Assembly (NCBI GenBank): GCA_945988865.1
Contig: CAMFTQ010000035.1
Coordinates: 1 to 6,995, forward strand
Direction: 5' to 3'
DNA: 6,995 bases
Origin: an uncultured Anaeromassilibacillus sp.
Lineage (GTDB): Bacteria; Bacillota; Clostridia; Oscillospirales; Acutalibacteraceae
How positions within the stretch are numbered: the stretch's first letter is position 1; each line of letters starts with the position of its first letter. Under the pieces are notes generated by a model. It did not search any database and was not told the origin of the DNA. It saw only the letters and a program-made list of their open reading frames with translations. Position numbers and translations under genes: made by a program. This document shows, one piece after another, positions 1-5,454 of the stretch.

Positions 1-485
1 GTGTTTCACCTGATGTTTATGCTTTGACGATTGTGCCGAGTCTTGAACAAATAGCAGCTTATAATCAGGCAGCGTCAGGTCTTTTGCCGACACAGCCACA
101 AACTTCTCCTTCTGTGCCGCCAATGCAGCAACAAACAGAAGCTACGCCTTATTCTATGATAAATCAGGGAACAACAATAAACGAACAGCTTCAGACTGAC
201 TCCTCTGCTGCCGCTGCAACACCGCAGCTTAACAATCTGATTACCGACTTCAGCAATCCTTTTCCCGTTACAACAGAGTCAATTCAGTATATGAACGGAT
301 TTTTACGCAGTCAGATAGGCAGACGTGTTGAGGTGGAATTTTTAATCGGTTCAAGTACTATTGTAACAAAAGAAGGCTTTTTGCTCGGTGTCGGCGGTAA
401 CTATATACTCTTAAACGAAGTCGGAACAAACGACCTTACAGCCTGTGATTTTTATAACATTAAATTTGTTAAATTCTTCTACTAA
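1..485 (+). CDS. Low-complexity protein with GerQ-like C-terminal domain (5' end outside window)
   Basis: This is the 3' part of a gene. The frame is open from base 3 with no stop. The first in-frame start-type codon (TTG at 24) has no Shine-Dalgarno before it, so the true start is probably upstream of the window. Counting from that TTG, residues 1-80 are low complexity, rich in Gln, Pro, Thr, Ser and Ala and almost free of charge. Residues 86-153 form a compact, probably beta-rich domain with FLRSQIGRRVEVEF, then KEGFLLGVGGNYILL, ending in IKFVKFFY. This layout, a Q/P-rich N-terminus followed by a small domain opening with a Y-x-x-x-x-L-R-x-x-x-G-like segment, resembles the Bacillus spore coat protein GerQ, which transglutaminase crosslinks into the coat and which is needed for CwlJ localisation. 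I recognise the pattern only, not a close sequence match, so a coat role is inference. A generic SH3- or Sm-like small domain is the alternative. No signal peptide or membrane segment is visible in the part present. Confidence 0.6.
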   Translation, partial: VSPDVYALTIVPSLEQIAAYNQAASGLLPTQPQTSPSVPPMQQQTEATPYSMINQGTTINEQLQTDSSAAAATPQLNNLITDFSNPFPVTTESIQYMNGFLRSQIGRRVEVEFLIGSSTIVTKEGFLLGVGGNYILLNEVGTNDLTACDFYNIKFVKFFY

Positions 486-561
486 GCAAAATACGGTTTA
501 TAAAAATATCTAAAGCAAACGGTATTCGCCTATATGACGGATGCCGTTTTCGATTTTGCTT
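484..561 (+). terminator. Hairpin terminator after the GerQ-like gene
   Basis: The core is a 12-bp stem pairing 517-528 with 538-549, including two G-T pairs, around a 9-base loop. A T-rich stretch follows (547-557, broken by CGA). A perfect 8-base inverted repeat, AAGCAAAA at 484-491 and TTTTGCTT at 554-561, encloses the core and begins at the stop codon of the upstream gene. An intrinsic terminator is the simplest reading. The interrupted T-tract makes it less certain than the one after prfC. Confidence 0.6.
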
Positions 562-588
562 ATATATCAATAAATTTTCTGATAATTA

Positions 589-618
589 TTGACAAACAAG
601 CGGATAAAATAGTAAAAT
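589..618 (+). promoter_or_regulatory. Sigma-A-type promoter of prfC
   Basis: A perfect -35 box TTGACA lies at 589-594 and a -10 box TAAAAT (5 of 6 consensus bases) at 613-618, separated by 18 bases. Transcription would begin near base 625. The -10 overlaps the ATG at 617, so that ATG would lie upstream of the transcript and cannot start the protein if this promoter is used. Confidence 0.7.
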
Positions 619-652
619 GAATAACTGTGATATAAGATATATTTTAACTTAT

Positions 653-657
653 GGGGG
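653..657 (+). promoter_or_regulatory. Ribosome binding site of prfC, supporting the TTG start
   Basis: A run of five G lies seven bases before the TTG codon at 665. No comparable purine-rich site precedes the ATG at 617. Together with the promoter position and protein length, this favours TTG 665 as the start. Confidence 0.65.
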
Positions 658-664
658 TATTTTT

Positions 665-2251
665 TTGGCAGATATTGCAGAACAAATAAACAAAAGACGA
701 ACCTTTGCTATAATTTCTCACCCTGACGCAGGTAAAACAACACTTACCGAAAAACTACTTTTATACGGCGGAGCTATAAACCTTGCAGGCTCTGTAAAGG
801 GTAAAAAGACTGCAAAACACGCCGTTTCTGACTGGATGGAGATTGAAAAGCAAAGAGGTATTTCTGTTACATCGTCAGTAATGCAGTTTAAGTATAACGG
901 CTACTGCATCAATATTCTTGATACTCCCGGACATCAGGACTTTTCTGAGGATACCTACAGAACGCTTATGGCGGCAGACTCCGCAGTAATGGTAATTGAC
1001 GGCTCAAAGGGCGTTGAAAATCAGACGATTAAGCTTTTTAAGGTTTGTGTTATGAGGCATATACCCATAATCACCTTTATAAATAAAATGGATCGTGACG
1101 CAAAAAATCCTTTCGAGCTTCTTGAAGATATTGAAAACGTACTCGGCATTAACACCTGTCCTGTAAACTGGCCTATCGGTTCGGGTAAGGAGTTTAAGGG
1201 CGTATATGACAGAAAGAGTAAAAACGTACTTGCCTTTACTGCAAACAACGGACAAAAAGAAGTAGAAAAGGACGTTATTTCCATTGACGACCCTTCGCTT
1301 GAGGGAATAATCGGAACGGACAAGAAAAACGAGCTTTTTGATGATATTGAGCTTTTGGACGGTGCAGGCGATGAATTTGATTTGCAGGCTGTCAGAAAGG
1401 GTGAGCTTACTCCTGTGTTCTTCGGCTCGGCACTTACAAACTTTGGTGTTGAACCGTTCCTTGAGGAATTTTTGCAGCTGACTACACCACCTCTTCCTCG
1501 TGAATGTCTTGACGGTGTAGTTGAGCCTGTTTCTGACTTCTTCTCTGCGTTTGTTTTTAAAATTCAGGCAAATATGAACAAGGCTCACCGTGACCGTATT
1601 GCCTTTATGAGAATTTGCTCAGGCAAATTTGACAGAAATATGGAGGTTTACCACGTTCAGGGCAACAAAAAAATGAAACTATCACAACCACAGCAGATTA
1701 TGGCACAAGAAAGAGAGGTAGTCGAGGAGGCGTATGCAGGCGACATTATCGGTGTATTTGATCCCGGTATTTTCTCTATCGGTGACACTATATGCTCTGT
1801 TAATCAGAAATTTCAGTTTAAGGGTATTCCGACCTTTGCTCCCGAGCATTTTGCACTTGTCCGTCAGAAGGACACAATGAAGCGAAAGCAATTTATCAAA
1901 GGTACTAATCAGATTGCACAGGAGGGTGCTATCCAGATTTTCCAAGAGCTTGACGCAGGTATGGAGGAGGTTATAGTCGGAGTTGTAGGCGTTCTTCAGT
2001 TTGATGTTTTGAAGTACCGTCTTGAGAACGAGTATAACGTAGATATTATCTTAGAGGGCTTGCCGTATCAGTTTATCCGTTGGATAGGAAATGACGACAT
2101 AGACCCTAAAAAGCTCGATTTAGCGTCAGATACAAAGAGAATCCAGGATTTAAAGGGCAATTATCTTTTACTCTTTACAAGCTACTGGAGTATCACTTGG
2201 GCATTAGAGCATAACAAGGGTCTGATTTTAGAAGAGTTTGGTAATGTATAA
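665..2251 (+). CDS. prfC: Peptide chain release factor 3 (RF3), translational GTPase
   Basis: RF3 is a cytoplasmic GTPase that removes release factors RF1 and RF2 from the ribosome after peptide release. From the TTG start the product is 528 residues, close to the roughly 529 of E. coli RF3. The order is: GTPase domain with P-loop SHPDAGKTT (residues 18-26), a switch I segment with SDWMEIEKQRGISVTSS (55-71), G3 motif DTPGH (86-90) and G4 motif NKMD (140-143); then a beta-barrel domain with the RF3-typical FKIQANM and HRDRIAFMR; then a C-terminal domain with GVVGVLQFDVL and ENEYNV. These distinguish RF3 from EF-G, which is longer and has extra domains. An upstream in-frame ATG at 617 would add 16 residues unlike any RF3 N-terminus and overlaps the -10 box, so I reject it. 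The gene stands alone with its own promoter and terminator. RF3 is patchily distributed in Firmicutes and absent from Bacillus subtilis, but nothing here looks foreign. Confidence 0.96.
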   Translation: MADIAEQINKRRTFAIISHPDAGKTTLTEKLLLYGGAINLAGSVKGKKTAKHAVSDWMEIEKQRGISVTSSVMQFKYNGYCINILDTPGHQDFSEDTYRTLMAADSAVMVIDGSKGVENQTIKLFKVCVMRHIPIITFINKMDRDAKNPFELLEDIENVLGINTCPVNWPIGSGKEFKGVYDRKSKNVLAFTANNGQKEVEKDVISIDDPSLEGIIGTDKKNELFDDIELLDGAGDEFDLQAVRKGELTPVFFGSALTNFGVEPFLEEFLQLTTPPLPRECLDGVVEPVSDFFSAFVFKIQANMNKAHRDRIAFMRICSGKFDRNMEVYHVQGNKKMKLSQPQQIMAQEREVVEEAYAGDIIGVFDPGIFSIGDTICSVNQKFQFKGIPTFAPEHFALVRQKDTMKRKQFIKGTNQIAQEGAIQIFQELDAGMEEVIVGVVGVLQFDVLKYRLENEYNVDIILEGLPYQFIRWIGNDDIDPKKLDLASDTKRIQDLKGNYLLLFTSYWSITWALEHNKGLILEEFGNV

Positions 2252-2256
2252 TATTT

Positions 2257-2291
2257 TAAAACAGCACTTTATTGTGCTGTTTTATTTTTTT
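2257..2291 (+). terminator. Intrinsic terminator of prfC
   Basis: An 11-bp perfect stem pairs 2257-2267 (TAAAACAGCAC) with 2274-2284 across a 6-base loop, and seven T follow at 2285-2291. It begins six bases after the prfC stop codon. It separates prfC from sigK, which must therefore have its own promoter in the roughly 60 bases that follow. Confidence 0.93.
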
Positions 2292-2342
2292 GGACGTGCA
2301 AATAAAAAGCCACTTGTAAATATATTTGTAGTATCTATTAAA

Positions 2343-2349
2343 AGAGGTG
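2343..2349 (+). promoter_or_regulatory. Ribosome binding site of sigK
   Basis: AGAGGTG ends five bases before the ATG at 2355. It fixes this start over the in-frame ATG at 2238, whose extension would run backwards through the prfC terminator and into the prfC coding end. Confidence 0.85.
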
Positions 2350-2354
2350 TTACA

Positions 2355-3050
2355 ATGGATTTTCTAAGCTTTTTATGTCAATATATTCACTTTCTTGTAC
2401 TGCACGTCTGCGGTAACGGTAGCTTTCCTCGTCCTTTATCAGCAAAGGAAGAAAAGGAATTGCTCCAAAAAATAAAGCTCGGCGACAATAACGCAAGGAA
2501 CAAGCTCGTTGAACATAATTTGCGGTTAGTTGCACATATCATCAAAAAATACTATGCCGCAAATAACGATCAGGACGACTTGGTTTCTATAGGAACAATA
2601 GGTCTTATTAAGGCAATTAACACGTTTGACCCCGATAAAAATATTAAGCTGTCAAGCTACGCTTCAAGATGTATCGAAAATGAAATACTGATGTATTTTC
2701 GCAACTGCAAAAAGACTTCTCAGGACGTGTATCTCAATGAGGTTATAGAAACTGACAAGGACGGAAATCCGCTTACTCTGTACGACGTTTTAGCCACAGA
2801 GGATAACATTATAGATGAGTTGGATTCAAAGATTAACTGCGAAAAAATACCAAAATACATAAACGAGGTTTTAGACGAGCGTGAAAAGCAAATAATTATT
2901 CTGCGTTACGGTCTTGGAGCTTATGACCCGTTGACACAAAGAGAGGTCGCAAAGCTGCTTGATATTTCACGCTCTTATGTATCGAGAATTGAAAAGAAAG
3001 CACTTTTGAAATTAAGAAAAAAATTTGAAAACAGTAGTTCATTATTTTGA
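2355..3050 (+). CDS. sigK: RNA polymerase sporulation sigma factor SigK
   Basis: SigK directs late gene expression in the mother cell during sporulation: coat, cortex maturation and lysis genes. The 231-residue product matches the family length (about 230-242). Residues 1-18 are hydrophobic (Phe/Leu/Val-rich) and sit where the membrane-tethering pro-sequence of Bacillus pro-SigK lies, before the family segment SFPRPLS (23-29). Sigma region 2 covers about 48-118, with NKLVEHNLRLVAH (49-61), DLVSIGTIGLIKA (75-87) and SYASRCIENEILM (101-113). The ARNKLVEHNLRLVAHI and SRSYVSRIEKKAL segments are nearly identical to those I recall from B. subtilis SigK. Region 4 covers about 165-225, its helix-turn-helix at TQREVAKLLDISRSYVSRI (194-212). 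SigE is the nearest alternative but carries a longer, different leader. The gene is continuous, with no sign of a skin-type insertion. I find no convincing SigE- or SigK-type promoter in 2292-2342. It converges on feoB with a 47-base gap. Confidence 0.95.
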   Translation: MDFLSFLCQYIHFLVLHVCGNGSFPRPLSAKEEKELLQKIKLGDNNARNKLVEHNLRLVAHIIKKYYAANNDQDDLVSIGTIGLIKAINTFDPDKNIKLSSYASRCIENEILMYFRNCKKTSQDVYLNEVIETDKDGNPLTLYDVLATEDNIIDELDSKINCEKIPKYINEVLDEREKQIIILRYGLGAYDPLTQREVAKLLDISRSYVSRIEKKALLKLRKKFENSSSLF

Positions 3051-3066
3051 TTTTATTATAACAAAA

Positions 3067-3093
3067 GTGACCGATGCTTTGCACATCGGTCAT
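3067..3093 (-). terminator. Shared stem-loop between convergent sigK and feoB
   Basis: A perfect 9-bp stem, TGACCGATG at 3068-3076 with CATCGGTCA at 3084-3092, can be closed by one more G-T pair at 3067/3093 and has a 7-base loop. On the minus strand it is followed by TTTTGTTATAAT, a moderate U-tract, so it best fits feoB termination. Downstream on the plus strand the sequence is only AT-rich, so sigK termination here would be weaker. The stem starts four bases after the feoB stop codon. Confidence 0.75.
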
Positions 3094-3097
3094 ATTA

Positions 3098-4993
3098 TCA
3101 AATCATCATAATAAGCCTTGAAACAGAGCTTACCAAAAGGCACATAATTATACCTACAGTTACAGGCAACGCAATAGATACCGCTGTCCATTTCAGACTT
3201 TTTGTTTCTTTATAAATTGTCAGACAGGTGGTAGAGCAGGGCGAGTGAGATATACATAAAAGAAGTGTGCAAATTGCCGTTGTTACCGTCCAGCCGTTTG
3301 CACAAAGCAAGCTGTGAAGCTGTGATAAGCTGCCGTAATCAGTCAAAGTACCTGCATTCAGATAAGCCATAAGCATTATCGGTATTACTATTTCATTTGC
3401 CGGTATGCCTAAAATGAAAGCCATAATAATGACGCCGTCAACACCCAACAGCAAACCGAACGGATTTAAAAAATCGGTGCAATACTGTAAAAGTGTAATA
3501 TCATTTACCATTACATTAGCCAGAAGCCATATCAAGGCACCGGCAGGAACAGCCACAATTACAGCTCTGCCCAATACAAACAATGTTCTGTCAAAAACAG
3601 AACGAACAATAACCTTTAAAAACTGCGGTCGGCGATAAGGCGGAAGCTCCAGCACAAAGGATGACGGAACACCTTTTAGTATCGTTTTTGATAACAGCTT
3701 TGATAATATAAGCGTTAACAAAACTGCAAAAATGATTACCGCCAACATAATAAGCGCCGTAACAAGCGATTTTGCAAAGCCTGAAAAGCTGACTGCAAAG
3801 AATATTGAGATTATCGCTATAAGCGTTGGAAACCTGCCGTTGCAGGGTATAAAATTATTTGTAATTATGGCTATAAGCCGTTCCCTTGGCGAGTCAATAA
3901 TTCTGCACCCCGTTACACCGCAGGCGTTGCAACCAAGCCCCATACACATAGTAAGCGATTGCTTGCCGTGTGCCTTTGCTTTACTAAAGTATTTATCAAG
4001 ATTAAATGCAATTCTGGGCAGATAGCCAAAATCCTCAAGAAGTGTAAACAGAGGAAAAAATATAGCCATAGGCGGAAGCATTACAGATACAACCCACGTG
4101 AGCGTTGTGTAAATACCGTCAATCAAAAAGCTGATTAAGGCACTTGGTGTGTTGATGTAAACAAGTCCGTTATATAAATGCTCTCTGACAAAAGAAAACA
4201 AAGAACTTAGCCATTCGCTCGGATAATTTGCACCGACTGCTGTTATCCAGAATATGGTCGCAAGCAGCAATATCATTATCGGAATACCTGTTGCCTTTGA
4301 TGTCAGAAGCTTATCAATTTTTCTGTCCTTTTCATTATAATTTTTAACGCTGAGCTTTACGCATCTGCTAAATATTTCTTCCGCTTTCTTAATAATTATC
4401 TGAGCGGAATCACAGGTGTAGTCGCTGTTGCACAAATTAAAATCCTCAGGGAAAAGGCTTTTAACCTTATAGCATTTAAGGCTTTTATTGCAAACACCCT
4501 GAACAGTTTTTTTAAATGTGTCAATCCCCTTATTGCTTCGTGCGGCTGTTATCACAACAGGAATACCCAACTGAAGCGACAGCTCGTCAATATCTATTAT
4601 AATACCCTTTCTTTCAGCTTCATCAGCCATATTAAGGCAGAGTACGCACTGGTTTGTAATTGATAGTATCTGTAACACTAAAATCAGGTTTCTTTCAAGA
4701 CAGGTAGCGTCAGCTATTATTACTGTGGAGTCGCTGTCACTTTTGCAGATGTAATCGCCTGCAAGCCTTTCTTCGCCTGTTTCGCTGAACAGTGAATACG
4801 TACCCGGTAAATCCGTCACCTTGTACCTTTCGTCCTCGTAAATAAATTCACCCTCTGCATTTTCTACAGTCTTTCCTGCCCAGTTACCTGTATGTTGATT
4901 AAGTCCCGTTAAAGCGTTAAAAATCGTGCTTTTTCCGACATTCGGGTTGCCTGCTAAGGTTATTTTGTATTTGTAATCGCTAATTTTTTTCAT
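3098..4993 (-). CDS. feoB: FeoB-family metal-ion (ferrous iron) transporter with N-terminal G domain
   Basis: FeoB is an inner-membrane transporter that imports Fe(II), with a cytoplasmic GTPase domain. The 631-residue product has G1 GNPNVGKST (15-23), G3 DLPG (61-64) and G4 NMAD (121-124), with TAARSNKG (149-156) at the G5 position. A linker follows to about residue 235. Hydrophobic segments then lie at about 236-255, 283-322, 372-433, 471-495, 513-545, 570-592 and 605-630. The membrane core carries GLGCNACGVTGCRIIDSPRE (352-371) and FIPCNGRFP (381-389), a Cys-rich version of the FeoB core, and a second Cys group with SHSPCSTTC (582-590). The length is below the roughly 770 residues of E. 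coli FeoB and fits the shorter Firmicute form. I chose ATG 4993 because AGGTG lies six bases upstream; the GTG at 5002 overlaps that site. The start overlaps the end of feoA by 14 bases, which indicates translational coupling. Short FeoB paralogs in some anaerobes move Mn(II), so the substrate is inferred from family and neighbour. Confidence 0.93.
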   Translation of the reverse strand: MKKISDYKYKITLAGNPNVGKSTIFNALTGLNQHTGNWAGKTVENAEGEFIYEDERYKVTDLPGTYSLFSETGEERLAGDYICKSDSDSTVIIADATCLERNLILVLQILSITNQCVLCLNMADEAERKGIIIDIDELSLQLGIPVVITAARSNKGIDTFKKTVQGVCNKSLKCYKVKSLFPEDFNLCNSDYTCDSAQIIIKKAEEIFSRCVKLSVKNYNEKDRKIDKLLTSKATGIPIMILLLATIFWITAVGANYPSEWLSSLFSFVREHLYNGLVYINTPSALISFLIDGIYTTLTWVVSVMLPPMAIFFPLFTLLEDFGYLPRIAFNLDKYFSKAKAHGKQSLTMCMGLGCNACGVTGCRIIDSPRERLIAIITNNFIPCNGRFPTLIAIISIFFAVSFSGFAKSLVTALIMLAVIIFAVLLTLILSKLLSKTILKGVPSSFVLELPPYRRPQFLKVIVRSVFDRTLFVLGRAVIVAVPAGALIWLLANVMVNDITLLQYCTDFLNPFGLLLGVDGVIIMAFILGIPANEIVIPIMLMAYLNAGTLTDYGSLSQLHSLLCANGWTVTTAICTLLLCISHSPCSTTCLTIYKETKSLKWTAVSIALPVTVGIIMCLLVSSVSRLIMMI

Positions 4994-5252
4994 TTTTATC
5001 ACCTGATTGCAAAGTGAAATCTGATATGACTATTTTTTGAGCGTCTATGCTTCTCAATGCGATAACCGTACCTTTTATGAAATATGCGGTAGGGTCACCG
5101 CTTGGACTTTTGTGAAGCGCAGCAACTCTTGTGCCGTTTACTATTCCTAAATCGGCAAGTCTGCTTTTAAATTTATCATCAGCGCAAATGTCTGTAATAG
5201 TTGCACTTTCTCCGATTTTAAGTTCACTGAGTCGGCTTGTATTTTTGCTCAT
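4980..5252 (-). CDS. feoA: FeoA, small SH3-like accessory protein of the Feo transporter
   Basis: FeoA is a small cytoplasmic protein with an SH3-like barrel that is thought to act on FeoB at the membrane. The 90-residue product has the family landmarks: a short lead-in (SRLSELKIGESATITDI, residues 6-22), RLADLGIVNGTRV (31-43), and GDPTAYFIKGTVIALRS (52-68) followed by DAQKIVI (70-76). The length is typical (75-90). The ATG at 5252 is preceded by AGAGGTG at 5264-5258 with a 5-base spacing, so the start is well supported. It is the first gene of the feoAB operon and overlaps feoB by 14 bases. No FeoC gene follows feoB. Similar domains occur at the C-terminus of DtxR-type regulators, but this protein has no DNA-binding part. 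Confidence 0.93.
   Translation of the reverse strand: MSKNTSRLSELKIGESATITDICADDKFKSRLADLGIVNGTRVAALHKSPSGDPTAYFIKGTVIALRSIDAQKIVISDFTLQSGDKNEKN
5000..5004 (-). promoter_or_regulatory. Ribosome binding site of feoB, inside the feoA end
   Basis: AGGTG on the minus strand lies six bases before the ATG at 4993 and within the last codons of feoA. It decides the feoB start in favour of ATG 4993 over GTG 5002. Confidence 0.6.
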
Positions 5253-5267
5253 ACTTACACCTCTTGC

Positions 5268-5307
5268 ATAATGATATGAGTACCTATTAAAGGAGTTGTC
5301 ATTATCA
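5268..5307 (-). promoter_or_regulatory. Possible Fur-like half-sites upstream of feoA
   Basis: On the plus strand ATAATGATA (5268-5276) matches nine contiguous bases of the GATAATGATAATC Fur repeat, and ATTATCA (5301-5307) is an isolated half-site facing the other way. Neither forms a full 19-bp Fur box. A weak minus-strand promoter, ATGACA (5303-5298) with TCATAT 17 bases on, would place these near the start of feoA transcription. Metal-dependent repression of feoAB is expected from the family, but the site call is tentative. Confidence 0.25.
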
Positions 5308-5345
5308 GCATATGAGCCTGTTTTTCATTTGTTACAGAAAACGGA

Positions 5346-5360
5346 CAAATTTCTAATTTG
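5346..5360. repeat. Perfect short inverted repeat in the feoA-cwlD divergent region
   Basis: CAAATT (5346-5351) and AATTTG (5355-5360) are perfect inverted arms around a 3-base centre. The element ends four bases before the presumed -35 box of cwlD, a usual place for an operator. The arms are AT-rich and only 6 bp, so chance is possible. I do not recognise the binding protein. Confidence 0.35.
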
Positions 5361-5363
5361 GAA

Positions 5364-5391
5364 TTGCATATACAACGGCTTGTGGTATAAT
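5364..5391 (+). promoter_or_regulatory. Sigma-A-type promoter of cwlD (extended -10)
   Basis: TATAAT at 5386-5391 is a perfect -10 box and is preceded by TG with one base between (extended -10, TGGTATAAT). TTGCAT at 5364-5369 is a modest -35 with a 16-base spacer. Transcription would start near 5398, giving a leader of about 55 bases. Bacillus cwlD is driven by SigE, so a good housekeeping promoter here is a difference. A partial SigE-like -10 (TATACAAC, 5369-5376, 6 of 8 consensus bases) lies within the spacer. Confidence 0.7.
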
Positions 5392-5402
5392 AAAATAGAA
5401 TT

Positions 5403-5454
5403 TAAGCGTATTAAACCTCCTTTATTTTCATAGATTATAGGGGAGGGGAGCTTA
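5403..5454 (+). promoter_or_regulatory. Leader hairpin covering the cwlD ribosome binding site
   Basis: The cwlD Shine-Dalgarno is the strong GGGAGGGGAG at 5441-5450, three bases before the ATG. A 10-bp stem can form between 5416-5425 (CCTCCTTTAT) and 5437-5446, with two G-U pairs and an 11-base loop, taking up the 5' half of that site. A second 5-bp stem, TAAGC at 5403-5407 with GCTTA at 5450-5454, closes across an internal loop and covers the last G of the site and the first base of the start codon. The whole structure lies within the leader predicted from the promoter. It could lower or regulate cwlD translation. The structure was found by eye and no energy was calculated. Confidence 0.5.

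Noticed and set aside
617..664. ATG 617 as the start of prfC.
   Set aside because: It lies in the -10 box of the only good promoter, has no Shine-Dalgarno and adds 16 non-family residues.
1004..1588. A 194-codon minus-strand reading frame inside prfC.
   Set aside because: It lies opposite conserved RF3 coding sequence, its product resembles no family I know, and it has no promoter or ribosome binding site I can support.
2238..2354. In-frame upstream extension of sigK starting at ATG 2238 (39 extra residues).
   Set aside because: It overlaps the end of prfC, reads through a perfect intrinsic terminator, lacks a ribosome binding site and has no match in the SigK family. ATG 2355 has AGAGGTG at the right distance.
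2292..2354. A SigE-type or SpoIIID-controlled promoter for sigK.
   Set aside because: The region is AT-rich and offers several partial boxes, but none has both elements at proper spacing, so I do not annotate one.
3405..4025. Two plus-strand reading frames opposite feoB (3405-3638 and 3732-4025).
   Set aside because: They are antisense to conserved membrane segments of FeoB and read as composition artefacts.
5364..5376. A SigE- or SigG-type sporulation promoter for cwlD around GCATATACAAC.
   Set aside because: The -10 is partial (6 of 8 bases for SigE) and no matching -35 lies at the required distance on inspection. The TTGCAT/TGGTATAAT pair is clearly better.
5253..5453. A riboswitch or small RNA gene in the feoA-cwlD intergenic region.
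   Set aside because: Only the local hairpin near cwlD is visible. There is no multi-helix architecture of a known riboswitch class and no terminator after a candidate RNA.
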